In this document: positions 27,818 through 36,213 of the stretch, in pieces
Numbering within the stretch: the stretch's first letter is position 1
Layout: every line of letters begins with the position of its first letter
Assembly: GCA_023488905.1 (NCBI GenBank)
Contig: JAMDCQ010000002.1
Span: 1 to 64,000 of the forward strand
Source: Candidatus Bathyarchaeota archaeon
GTDB lineage: Archaea > Thermoproteota > Bathyarchaeia > Bathyarchaeales > Bathycorpusculaceae
Reading direction: 5' to 3'
DNA length: 64,000 nucleotides
Made by a program: the position numbers and the translations under genes
Notes under the pieces: generated by a model
The model's input: the letters and a program-made list of their open reading frames with translations, nothing else
Told to the model about the DNA's origin: nothing
The model's database searches: none

Positions 27818-29779
27818 ATGTCCGACGCTAGTCTACCCTTTAATGAGAAGTATTCTCCCAATATCGCCAAATTTTCTTCAGGTGAAATCCGCAAACAAAT
27901 CTGGGAACAATCCATAAACAACCCCCGCGAATTCTGGGCTGAAAAAGCCAAAGCAATCGACTGGTTTAAGGCACCCACACAAGTGCTGGATGACTCAAAC
28001 CCGCCATTCTTCAAATGGTTCCCCGACGGAGAACTCAACATCTCCTACAATGCACTCGACAGACACATCAAAGGCAGCCGCAAAAACAAGCTTGCCTACA
28101 TATGGGAAGGCGAAATGGGCGAAGTAAAAACCTACACTTATTATCAATTATACCGTGAAGTAAACAAACTAGCAAAAGTCCTCCAAAGCTACGGAGTCAA
28201 AAAAGGCGACCGCGTAGCAATGTTCTTGCCAGTTATCCCCGAATTGCCAATAGCACTACTCGCGACCGTGCGCATCGGAGGAGTCCACGCAGTAGTCTTC
28301 TCAGGTTTCAGCGCTGAAGCACTCGCAGACCGCGTAAACGACTGCGGCGCAACAGTCCTAATCACGGCAGACGGATCATTCCGCAGAGGCAAACCCGTCG
28401 CAATCAAAGACACCGCAGACCGCGCCCTACCAAACATGCCTGGCGTAAAGAAAGTAATCGTTGTCAAACGCACAGGTCAAGCTGTCCAAATGCAAGAAGG
28501 ACGCGACGTATGGTACAGCGACGCCCTTGCAAGTGCAGGCGCAAACGCCTACGTTGAACCAGAAAGCATGAAATCAACCGACCCCCTGTTCATCCTCTAC
28601 ACTTCAGGAACAACCGGTAAACCAAAAGGTGTCCAACACGGCACAGGCGGCTACTTAGTTTGGACCTATTGGACATTCAAGTGGGCTTTTGACCCCAAGG
28701 ATGATGACATTTACTGGTGTGTTGCAGACATCGGCTGGATCACTGGACACAGCTACAACGTTTATGCCCCCCTCAGCCACGGCGTAACCGCTTTCCTCTT
28801 CGAAGGCACCCCCGACTTCCCCGCACAAGACCGCTGGTGGAGTATGATAGAAAACCACGGCGTCACAATCCTCTACGGCACCCCAACCGCAGTTCGCATG
28901 TTCATGAAATTCGGCGAAGAATGGGTCAACAAACATGACCTCAGCACACTACGTATACTCGGCTCAGTTGGCGAACCCATCAACCCAGAAGCATGGAAAT
29001 GGTACTACCGCGTAATCGGCAAAGAACGCCTACCAATCATCGACACTTGGTGGCAAACTGAAACAGGCGGCTTCATGATTTCCCCCACAAGCGCCATCGA
29101 GTTAACACCCCTCAAACCAGGCAGCGCAACCTTACCCATGCCAGGCGTAAAAACAGACATCGTAAACGAGCAAGGACAAAGCGTACCCAACGGCACCAAA
29201 GGCTTACTAGTCATCCGCGCACCATGGCCAGGAATGCTCATGACCCTCTGGAAAGACCCCGAACGATTCAAGAGCGCATACTTCGGCAGATGGCCAGGCA
29301 TCTACGTCACGGGCGACTACGCAATCCAAGACCCCGACGGATACTTCTGGTTACTCGGCAGATCAGACGAAGTCCTCAAAGTCGCAGGACACCGCATCGG
29401 AACAGTCGAACTCGAAAGCGCCTTGGTTTCACACCCTGCAGTCAGCGAAGCAGCAGTCATGGGCAAAGAAGATGCAGTTAAAGGCGAAGTGCCAGTTGCA
29501 TTCGTTACCCTGCGCGGCGGTTTCCAACCCTCAGACGAACTCCGCGTAGAACTCATAAAACACGTCCGAACAACCATAGGCCCCATCGCCACCCCCGAAG
29601 CAGTAGTGTTCGTTGCAAAACTACCTAAAACTCGCAGCGGCAAAATCATGCGCAGACTCCTCAAAGCAGTCCTAACCGGCGCCCCACTCGGCGACACATC
29701 AACCATCGAAGACGAAGGCTCCATCGAAGACATCAAAGCAACCTACAACGACCTACGCAAACAACTCGAAAAGAAGTAA
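27818..29779 (+). CDS. acs: Acetyl-CoA synthetase (AMP-forming)
   Basis: Acs activates acetate to acetyl-CoA through acetyl-AMP. The 653-residue length is normal. The AMP-binding loop YTSGTTGKPKGV lies near residue 260, WWQTETGG near 412, the TGDYA...LGRSDEVLKVAGHR hinge region follows, and the catalytic lysine is in KTRSGKIMRR near the C terminus. GGATGAG lies before the ATG and a TATA box (ACTTATATT) is at 27772-27780. The 336-base gap to satP includes that promoter, so acs is probably transcribed separately. Confidence 0.95.
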   Translation: MSDASLPFNEKYSPNIAKFSSGEIRKQIWEQSINNPREFWAEKAKAIDWFKAPTQVLDDSNPPFFKWFPDGELNISYNALDRHIKGSRKNKLAYIWEGEMGEVKTYTYYQLYREVNKLAKVLQSYGVKKGDRVAMFLPVIPELPIALLATVRIGGVHAVVFSGFSAEALADRVNDCGATVLITADGSFRRGKPVAIKDTADRALPNMPGVKKVIVVKRTGQAVQMQEGRDVWYSDALASAGANAYVEPESMKSTDPLFILYTSGTTGKPKGVQHGTGGYLVWTYWTFKWAFDPKDDDIYWCVADIGWITGHSYNVYAPLSHGVTAFLFEGTPDFPAQDRWWSMIENHGVTILYGTPTAVRMFMKFGEEWVNKHDLSTLRILGSVGEPINPEAWKWYYRVIGKERLPIIDTWWQTETGGFMISPTSAIELTPLKPGSATLPMPGVKTDIVNEQGQSVPNGTKGLLVIRAPWPGMLMTLWKDPERFKSAYFGRWPGIYVTGDYAIQDPDGYFWLLGRSDEVLKVAGHRIGTVELESALVSHPAVSEAAVMGKEDAVKGEVPVAFVTLRGGFQPSDELRVELIKHVRTTIGPIATPEAVVFVAKLPKTRSGKIMRRLLKAVLTGAPLGDTSTIEDEGSIEDIKATYNDLRKQLEKK

Positions 29780-29913
29780 AAACTTCCTCTTCTTTCTTTT
29801 TTGTTTTTTTAAACCCTAAGTACCCAGATACGCGCCTGCTCATACGATCAGCTGCTTAGCACAACGTTACTTGATTTGCTTGTTTCACAGGCGGTTATTG
29901 TGGGTCGTCCTGT

Positions 29914-30057
29914 TTAGATTTTGCCATTCTTTTTTGTTGTGCATGCGATGTGATGTTCGGTCATTTCGTGGTATATCACTTTGTCGAACTCTTTATCCGA
30001 GTAGGTTTGGCAATATTGGCAGCACCATTCTTCACAGTCTATTTTTTTATGTGGCAT
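29914..30057 (-). CDS. Cys/His-rich microprotein (47 aa)
   Basis: A 47-codon minus-strand frame fills part of the gap between acs and the DUF5658 gene. It has four cysteines near the start (CEEWCCQYC) and HxxxxHH...C further on, which would make a C2H2-like or Cys4 zinc site. The middle is charged. The spacing resembles that of the 58-residue microprotein at 9565. There is no strong ribosome-binding site, so the coding call rests on composition. Confidence 0.5.
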   Translation of the reverse strand: MPHKKIDCEEWCCQYCQTYSDKEFDKVIYHEMTEHHIACTTKKNGKI

Positions 30058-30109
30058 AATAGCCCAATGAAGAGTCGCTAATAAAAAGGAAACTTCAGGG
30101 TCGTTTGGT

Positions 30110-30433
30110 TTATAGTATTACGCTTACGTTGTTGACAACCACGCCCGTAAGTAATAGGAAGGTTGCGAGGTAGCTGACGTCTAAGAACCGCTTCGCAGGC
30201 ATCCAGTTCAAGTTTACGCTTATGCCAACAGCCTTGTAGAAGGCGAAACCTGTTGCTACAACTGCAAATAGTTTGACCACGCTAAAGGCAACCATGTTTG
30301 AACCCACAAGACCCGCCATCAAAGGGTTAGTTTCACTTGCCCCGCAAAACGTGACCCCTAACACGGTGGTTAGCCAGTCGGAGACGCCGACTAGGATCAA
30401 AGCAGATAGGAAGAGCAGGTCTTTTTTTATCAT
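30110..30433 (-). CDS. DUF5658-like membrane protein
   Basis: The 107-residue protein has three membrane segments: 6-26, 44-65 and 86-106. SDWLTT in the first and ETNPLMA after it are typical of the DUF5658 type, in which an Asp and a Thr lie inside the first helix. No function is known for this family. Confidence 0.7.
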   Translation of the reverse strand: MIKKDLLFLSALILVGVSDWLTTVLGVTFCGASETNPLMAGLVGSNMVAFSVVKLFAVVATGFAFYKAVGISVNLNWMPAKRFLDVSYLATFLLLTGVVVNNVSVIL

Positions 30434-31254
30434 GATGGTCTCTTGCGTGGTTATGCAGTATCTAATAATGGGGTGGAGGCACTTACCCTTTTACAATGAT
30501 AAAGTATACAACTGATATACGCATGTACGTCTACGTTGACATGTTTATACAAAAATAAGTGTGAATTCTGAATATTAATTACAGATTTATGTATATCTGG
30601 TTGTGTTCTCGTTCTACAATTCATTTTGTCAAGCAAATACGCCGTTATTCACATGAGGACCATACAGCAGTCTCTTTGTGGAAACGTTGACAAATAGAAT
30701 AAGACCTATTGAATTGCGGGCAGTCGCTACACCTATTGGTGGGCTTTGGGTTTAAACGATTCTCCATCAAGTCACCTGCGGAATGGTAATGAATTGCCTA
30801 ATAGATGCATTATTTCTAAAACCACAATATTGCCGCCAAAAGCAAAACCCCTGCTTAACCGAGGAATGTTACGCTTTTTGATATAATGACTCCTAAGAAT
30901 TATTTTCTGCTCGATAATAAATCCCTGCGGAAATATTGCTTTTTAAATAAAAACCCATTCAAGTTTGTTAAGTGAAAGGAAAATGGCTGAAAACAAAGTG
31001 GTTAAAGAGGAAAGCAAGTTTGCGTTGAAGTGCCGTATGGCGCTTGAAAAGAGTTAGGGTATGAGCATTCCGACTCCGAAAGGTATGAAAAGCTGCAGAT
31101 AACCCGTTTTTGTAGTTGATTTTGAGTAAACGGTAAACCTCATCAATTGACGCTTTGTTAAGGTGACTAGACGGCTCCTGTTGCGGGTTTAGTCAAGGTT
31201 TCTTGACGAAAAACGCTTTAAACCCAAACCAGTTGATGGCATAAACGATGAGAA
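30434..31254. other. 820-base intergenic stretch with one gene remnant
   Basis: The stretch is A/T-rich. Short minus-strand frames near 30451-30636 have no support. A TATA-like box near 30943 and the remnant at 30983 are the only coding-like signals. GTCAAGGTTTCTTGAC near 31190 is a small inverted repeat. I see nothing else. Confidence 0.4.
30983..31119 (+). pseudogene. Possible frameshifted small gene
   Basis: A TTTTTAAATA box, GAAAGGA and ATG 30983 are spaced as in a real gene, but the frame ends after 24 codons at a TAG at 31055. In another frame the sequence goes on without a break as LGYEHSDSERYEKLQITR to a stop at 31117. Joining the two gives about 45 residues of charged, coding-like protein. 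A true 24-residue peptide is the alternative. No family is recognised. Confidence 0.3.
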
Positions 31255-32478
31255 ATGAAAACAAAAAGGCTGTTAACCCTAAGCCTATTCCTTTGTTTTT
31301 CACTGTTAACCCTTCCTACACTCGCATATGAGCCATCGATAGGTGTTAAAGAGGGCGACTGGATTGAGTACAACATCAGCGTCTCTGGCAAAGGTTCGCC
31401 CCCTCCAACTCATGATGTTAGGTGGATGCGGATAACGGTTTTGGAGGTAGACAGAGCAGCTTTCTCAATTAACCTCACTGCCCAGTATGCCAATGGAACA
31501 GAGGGTAGCGCCATCTGGAAGTTCAACTTTACCGAGGGCAACGTGGGTGGCTGGATAATCATCCCCGCAAGCCTCGGCGTTGGCGACACATTCTTTGATT
31601 CCTCGATACACAACCACAAACCTGTCAACGTAACCATCCAAGGGGAGAGCCAAAAAACAGTGTTGGGAGCAGCTCGCGTGGTGACGTTTGGGAATGATTC
31701 GTTTAGGCATAAGGAGTGGGATAGGGCTACTGGTGTGTTTGTGGGTTCTTCGGAGACGTATCGGAACGTGACGAATAAGGATGGCTGGTACATCGAAGAC
31801 CTCACCGTAACCATAGAGGCAGCAGCAACCAACATGTGGAACCCCAAGACAATTCTGGGATTAAACCCAACGCTTTTCTATGGGTTGATTGTGGGTACAG
31901 CGGTGGCAGTATTGCTTCCTGCAGCGATACTGGTAGCTCGAAGAAGAAAAGCCACATTAAGTCCGAAGCAGAAGAAAATCTTCGGCATTATCCTCCTCGC
32001 CGCATTTGTAGTGACCATTGGGGCAATAGCCATAACTCCAATGAGCGAAAGCCAGGTGCCCCTGAGTTTTAGAGAAATCAACCTCCTCATGCAGACCATG
32101 TGGACAGGGCTGGTTTTGGTGAGCATGTGGTTTAGGAAAAAAGGTAACTACATCATGCATGAAATCGTCATGTTGGTGGTGGTTTCTGCTACGGTGGTTA
32201 GTTTCTCTGCGGTGCTAGTTATGACTCCTCCTAGCAGTGGGTCATGGGGCGATTACTTTAGTTCCACAGCTAACGTGGTTGCGGTTGTTGTGCACAGTGT
32301 GGTTTCGGTTCCAGCGATTGCTTTTGGGGTTTGGCTGGTGGTGCTTTGGCGACCAAATTCGGCTACGTATGCGGCAAAAAGCCGGAGGGCTGCGCAGTTA
32401 ACCGCCGTATTCTGGGTTCTGTCCTACGTTGTAGGTGTCTTGGATTTCGTCTTGCTTCGGATGACCCTTATAGGGTAA
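31255..32478 (+). CDS. Secreted-domain membrane protein of unknown function
   Basis: The 407-residue protein starts with a signal peptide (MKTKRLLTLSLFLCFSLL, cleavage near LAYEP). An outside domain of about 180 residues follows, with several Asn-x-Thr/Ser sites and a WIEYNI start, the kind of beta-rich domain common in archaeal surface proteins. Residues 205-407 form about six membrane segments with a basic RRRKATLSPKQKK loop after the first. I do not recognise the membrane part. Confidence 0.65.
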   Translation: MKTKRLLTLSLFLCFSLLTLPTLAYEPSIGVKEGDWIEYNISVSGKGSPPPTHDVRWMRITVLEVDRAAFSINLTAQYANGTEGSAIWKFNFTEGNVGGWIIIPASLGVGDTFFDSSIHNHKPVNVTIQGESQKTVLGAARVVTFGNDSFRHKEWDRATGVFVGSSETYRNVTNKDGWYIEDLTVTIEAAATNMWNPKTILGLNPTLFYGLIVGTAVAVLLPAAILVARRRKATLSPKQKKIFGIILLAAFVVTIGAIAITPMSESQVPLSFREINLLMQTMWTGLVLVSMWFRKKGNYIMHEIVMLVVVSATVVSFSAVLVMTPPSSGSWGDYFSSTANVVAVVVHSVVSVPAIAFGVWLVVLWRPNSATYAAKSRRAAQLTAVFWVLSYVVGVLDFVLLRMTLIG

Positions 32479-32546
32479 GCAATATTGTTTGTGCTGATGG
32501 AAGCTTAATTAGAGCTTTCAGTTATAGTATTAAGTGAGGGATTTTA

Positions 32547-33386
32547 TTGGCGACACCTCAAGAAGAAGTAAAAAGAAAGTTGCCAAGCGTCGTTGACATA
32601 GCCTACGAACAGTACAAACGAGATCTGCCTCGCTATCAAACAGCCAAGGAACTCATGAGCCCAAATGTTGAAACCACAACTCCTGACGCTTCGCTTGACG
32701 AAGCCGCGCGATTGATGGGCAGCAAACACATAGGCAGCCTCATCGTCATGAAGTACCGAACGCCTGTAGGAATCGTCACAGAACGTGATTTGTTGACAAA
32801 GGTGTTGGCGCTGGGTCTGTTTCTCAGAGATGAAAAAGTCGAGGACGTTATGTCTTTTCCACTTTCGGGGGTTTCACTTGAAACTAAGATAAAGGATGTA
32901 GCAAAGCAGATGATTACCAAGAAGGGCAGGCTCGCCGTGTTTGACGCAGGCACACTTGTGGGGGTCATTACCGCTTCAGACCTCATCAAAAGCTTACCCG
33001 ATGTTCAAGAAACAGAGGTTAAAGTTGACCAATTTATGAGCGCAGATGTGGTCACTGCTGACGCGGAGACATCAGTTTTTGATGTTACTAAAACCATGGG
33101 TCGACAGCGTATTGGCAGCGTCATTATCACAAAAAAAGGCGAACCCTTCGGCATCTTCACTGAACGTGATTTGCTGACGAATTTTTTGGCTACTGGCAAA
33201 CCGCTGTTTACATCTGTGGGCCCCGAATGCGCTACACCGCTTACGGTCATAGCAGCCGGCACGAGTGTTCATAGAACCGCTGCAACGATGGCACTAAAAC
33301 ACATCAGGCGACTACCCATTGTAAAGGACGAAAAACTGATAGGCATCATCACTGCCCGAGACCTCGTCGAAGCGTACTCAAAATAA
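32547..33386 (+). CDS. Protein with four CBS motifs
   Basis: The 279-residue protein has two tandem CBS pairs. Each repeat shows M(S/T)xxxxT...S(L/V)xxAAxxM and G(I/V)(V/I/F)TERDLLT endings, with clear ones near residues 35-95, 97-150, 162-215 and 225-277. CBS pairs bind adenosyl ligands such as AMP, ATP or SAM and regulate partner proteins. No enzyme domain is attached. The start is TTG 32547, seven bases after GTGAGG. Confidence 0.88.
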   Translation: MATPQEEVKRKLPSVVDIAYEQYKRDLPRYQTAKELMSPNVETTTPDASLDEAARLMGSKHIGSLIVMKYRTPVGIVTERDLLTKVLALGLFLRDEKVEDVMSFPLSGVSLETKIKDVAKQMITKKGRLAVFDAGTLVGVITASDLIKSLPDVQETEVKVDQFMSADVVTADAETSVFDVTKTMGRQRIGSVIITKKGEPFGIFTERDLLTNFLATGKPLFTSVGPECATPLTVIAAGTSVHRTAATMALKHIRRLPIVKDEKLIGIITARDLVEAYSK

Positions 33387-33414
33387 CCCCTCTTTTTTTT
33401 TAAAAGAAAAGGGG
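33387..33414 (+). terminator. Hairpin and T tract after the CBS gene
   Basis: CCCCTCTTTT at 33387 and AAAAGAAAAGGGG to 33414 can pair around a T-rich loop directly after the CBS stop codon. Confidence 0.45.
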
Positions 33415-33436
33415 CGAGAGACAATCTATGAAGCGG

Positions 33437-33737
33437 CTAATGTTTGCATTCAGTGATTTCGTTACTTTCACTTAATTCTTTGAGTGATGGCGCTAGGTTA
33501 ACTACGTCGGCAACTGCTAAAACCATCTTGACGGGTATGCATACGGTTGAGCTTCTAAACCTTTTTTTGAACCCCAACTCTTCAGCAGCAGTATCAGTCA
33601 ACTTTACGTATAGCTGAGGAATCTGCCACGTAACCGTGTCTACGCTTGCCCCTTTGACTTCACCTACGATGTATGCGCCAGCGCAGATGACTTTTTTTTC
33701 CTAAAAGAGTGTCAAAATTTATCAAAAAACGCACCAC
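33437..33737 (-). pseudogene. PRC-barrel-like protein, frameshifted in a run of eight A
   Basis: From GTG 33737 the frame reads MVRFLINFDTLLGKK and then meets a run of eight A (33692-33699). The conserved continuation VICAGAYIVGEVKG lies one base out of frame and runs on through LYVKLTDTAAEELGFKKRFRSS to a stop at 33437. Together they make about 100 residues that resemble archaeal PRC-barrel proteins. Removing one A restores the whole protein. It is either a mutation, an assembly error or a slippage site. A TTAAAAAATTA box sits about 30 bases upstream. Confidence 0.6.
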
Positions 33738-33786
33738 TATTAAGTAGTGTTACTAATTTTTTAAGGCTTTCGTAAAAACGCTCTGC

Positions 33787-34314
33787 CTACAACTCTAAGT
33801 TAGCCATCTCTACCCATCTACGCAACAGTCGCGAGCGTGTTTCAGCCAAAACCCGCTTGTCAGTTTCAGGTAGTTCAAGGTCTTGGGCAGTTAGAGCCAC
33901 AATCTTGCCGACCAAAATCTGCGTGGCCTTGGTTATTTCGTCTTTAGGAAAAGTTCTTGCAGCATCCACACCTGTGCAGCAACTTGAAAAAGGAAAATTC
34001 AACGCCAACTCAACCATGTTATGCTCGTAATCGTAGTCTACAATGGTGAAGGGTTCCAGTTTGCAGACAGCAGGTCGCACGGCGTGGATTTGGCAGGTTT
34101 TTGCGTCTGTGAGGAACATGCAGGAACCGTTTTTTGTATGTTTTATCCAGTTTAGCCCGTTCTCGTCGGTTTCGTAGAAATCCTTGAACCCTTTGGCTTC
34201 TATGCGTTTCCGCTCAAATTCGTCGACATCGGGAGGTTGCATGCGGCAGCAGACACCGCAGCTTTGGCATTGAAAACCAACGTTTTCTGTAAATACGATT
34301 TTTGGGGTGTTCAA
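33787..34314 (-). CDS. YkgJ-family cysteine cluster protein
   Basis: The 175-residue protein has the CxxCxxCC cluster at the N terminus (CQSCGVCC), then CMFL, CQIH and CKLEP, and a later CC. This is the UPF0153/YkgJ pattern, expected to bind zinc or an Fe-S cluster. Its biochemical role is not known. The RPAVCKLEPF segment is a family hallmark. It is downstream of, and on the same strand as, no obvious partner. Confidence 0.8.
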   Translation of the reverse strand: MNTPKIVFTENVGFQCQSCGVCCRMQPPDVDEFERKRIEAKGFKDFYETDENGLNWIKHTKNGSCMFLTDAKTCQIHAVRPAVCKLEPFTIVDYDYEHNMVELALNFPFSSCCTGVDAARTFPKDEITKATQILVGKIVALTAQDLELPETDKRVLAETRSRLLRRWVEMANLEL

Positions 34315-34441
34315 GGTATGTTTGGATGCGGCTGGAGGGTTTATTTAGGTTGCGAAACGAAGCAGCGAACTTGCTATTTTTAATGCTGACCTATAACAGT
34401 TTTTAAGAGCCGTATGGCTTATTCTTGCGTGTGTGGTTGGT

Positions 34442-34642
34442 ATGCCTGAATCTGAGTATATGTCACAGAAAACCCGAAACAAAAAAAGAGCCGTGGGAGC
34501 AGTAGCTATAGCATTACTTCTAATTTTTACCGCACTGGCGATTTTGGGTATCATCGACTTTCTTGTCTGGGTGATATCTGATTTAGTTGTGGCTGCCGTT
34601 GCGAACCTGCTGTTTAGACGAATCGGGCGTGTTCCACTTTAG
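34442..34642 (+). CDS. Small single-pass membrane protein
   Basis: This 66-residue protein (from ATG 34442; GTG 34433 is also in frame) has a charged N terminus with TRNKKR, then hydrophobic segments covering about residues 18-60, possibly as two close helices, and an RRIGR end. The positive-inside pattern puts the N terminus in the cytoplasm. No family is recognised. Confidence 0.5.
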   Translation: MPESEYMSQKTRNKKRAVGAVAIALLLIFTALAILGIIDFLVWVISDLVVAAVANLLFRRIGRVPL

Positions 34643-34756
34643 CGATTTTTTTTATCGTTTTGTAAACTTTTTTCCATGTATAAACTGTGACTGTACCCCT
34701 GACACAGCAAACAATTATAAAGGAAAACCTCAGAATTTGACGTGTGGGTAAAATAT

Positions 34757-35014
34757 ATGACTGAACTCCGCCTCATACCAAAAACAACGATGGAGATAGA
34801 ATGCGTCTGCTTTGACCAGAAGCCCTGCGACATCCGCATAAACGACGGCGGCCACCTAGTCTGCAGACACGGCAGCAACGAAGGCGTCGTGGACGGAGTT
34901 GCCAAGGTCATTTGCCCCCTTGAAATCGCCACTGAACAAGTCAAATGGGACATATTCCTAAGCCAAGAAAGAAGAGCAAACACAGTTGCTAAAAAATCAG
35001 CAAGTCACAAGTAA
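34757..35014 (+). CDS. Small cysteine-containing protein of unknown function
   Basis: The 85-residue protein begins MTELRLIPKTTMEIECVC and has cysteines in a CVCFDQKPC group, then HLVCRHG and ICPLE. Four or five could bind a metal. A TATA element (ATTATAAAGG, near 34714) and the start at 34757 suit a short leader. ATG 34742 in frame is an alternative. I do not recognise the family. Confidence 0.55.
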   Translation: MTELRLIPKTTMEIECVCFDQKPCDIRINDGGHLVCRHGSNEGVVDGVAKVICPLEIATEQVKWDIFLSQERRANTVAKKSASHK

Positions 35015-35065
35015 AACAGCTACAATAAGCGTCAGCTTTCAAACTAAAAAGTAGCGAATGCCCCA

Positions 35066-35521
35066 TTAACTTTTTTCCAATTTAGCAACAAGGTTTTTTG
35101 CCCATTCACCGGCAGCAGTGATTTCCTCTGGTTTTGGGTGACCTCTCTTCATCAAGATACCCTTCCAGCCGCCAAACGCGGCAAAATGTTCCTCAAGCAC
35201 TTTTTGACCTTTGCCCTCAAGTATCGCGCGTAGTTTTCCCAGTGCCATTTTGTCACTTCTTGGCGCGCCGCCCCATGTTATGAACAGGGCAAACTGCTTG
35301 GGACTTTTCATGCTGAGGCTATTTAGATATTTTACCATGTCTTCGTTGGGTGTGCCTGCGTAGAGGCCTGTTCCAGCAAAAACCAAATCGTACGCCTCCA
35401 AATCGGTTTGTGTTGGGGAATCGGTTATTTTGATTGCTTCACAGCCTAACTGTGCCGCCATCTGGTCAGCGATTTTTTTGGTGTTGCCACTTTTAGAGGC
35501 GTAGATGATGATTGACTTCAC
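35066..35521 (-). CDS. Flavodoxin-domain protein
   Basis: The 151-residue protein has the flavodoxin FMN phosphate loop near the N terminus (YASKSGNTKKIA) and a GTGLYAGTP loop that would contact the flavin ring. ITWGGAPRSDKM follows, and the length is that of a single-domain flavodoxin or the HemG/IssA-like group. It probably works as an electron carrier or a small quinone/protoporphyrin reductase. The partner is not evident. Confidence 0.82.
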   Translation of the reverse strand: MKSIIIYASKSGNTKKIADQMAAQLGCEAIKITDSPTQTDLEAYDLVFAGTGLYAGTPNEDMVKYLNSLSMKSPKQFALFITWGGAPRSDKMALGKLRAILEGKGQKVLEEHFAAFGGWKGILMKRGHPKPEEITAAGEWAKNLVAKLEKS

Positions 35522-35562
35522 GGGTTCACCTATTGATGCTGTGAAGTTTAAGCTTTTAAGGT

Positions 35563-35892
35563 TTAAGTCCGCAACTGCTTTTGGTATTTTGGGTTTTTTG
35601 ATTCCCGCAGCCAGAATTCAGGGTCCTCCACGTCTATGACTTGAATTTGTACGACGTTAGCCGGGTTGGTGAGGACGGCCCGGAATTTTGTTGGCAACTC
35701 AGGCTTTGACAACAGCAGCATCCTTGACGCCTCCAGTGCTTCAGCGATTTTTTCCGCTCGCTTGTTAGGGTAACCGTTGTACTTTACGCTCTTGCCTTCT
35801 GTGATGGCTTTGTCGAAGGTTTCTTTGGTGCACTGGATTAGCTTGTTGCCATCTCGGATGAACCAGAAGGGGCCAGTTGGATTTTTAGGCAT
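35563..35892 (-). CDS. Protein of unknown function (109 aa)
   Basis: The frame lies 41 bases upstream of the flavodoxin gene, so the two may be co-transcribed. The protein is soluble and charged, with FWFIRDGNKLIQCTKETFD at the N terminus and DPEFWLRESKNPKYQKQ at the C terminus. One cysteine is present. No family is recognised. Confidence 0.55.
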   Translation of the reverse strand: MPKNPTGPFWFIRDGNKLIQCTKETFDKAITEGKSVKYNGYPNKRAEKIAEALEASRMLLLSKPELPTKFRAVLTNPANVVQIQVIDVEDPEFWLRESKNPKYQKQLRT

Positions 35893-36213
35893 AAGGGTCA
35901 GCGAGAGAGTTATTTTTGTTTAGGTTTAATTAAGGTTGTGTGGTGGCGGCTCAGTACACTAATGCTACTCAGTCATTCTGGACTTAACCAGTGCTTTTGT
36001 GCAATTATCTTCATTGACGCCACAGAGAAACATGTTGCCCTCCTAAAAAATTGTTGCCAAGAAATTCCTTTTCTGAGACCCTGATAATACGTAAGCGGTA
36101 CCTCAGAATTTGTTAACTGTAATCATTTCCGAAAACCGCCAGATCATACTAACGTGTTATTCGTCATCGGCAGGCTATTAGTATTGTGGGTAAGATAAAA
36201 ACAGGAACTGCCC
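35893..36213. other. Intergenic stretch with one very short frame
   Basis: Apart from the 22-codon frame at 35965-36033 with its strong ribosome-binding site, I see no coding or structured-RNA signal in these 321 bases. Confidence 0.4.
35965..36033 (-). CDS. Possible 22-residue peptide with a strong ribosome-binding site
   Basis: On the minus strand TTAGGAGGGCAACATG gives a near-perfect Shine-Dalgarno and spacing before an ATG at 36033. The frame ends after 22 codons. The peptide has two cysteines (positions 4 and 11) and a charged C terminus. Such a strong site is uncommon in this window, where many genes use none. It could be a real peptide, a leader, or chance. Confidence 0.3.
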   Translation of the reverse strand: MFLCGVNEDNCTKALVKSRMTE

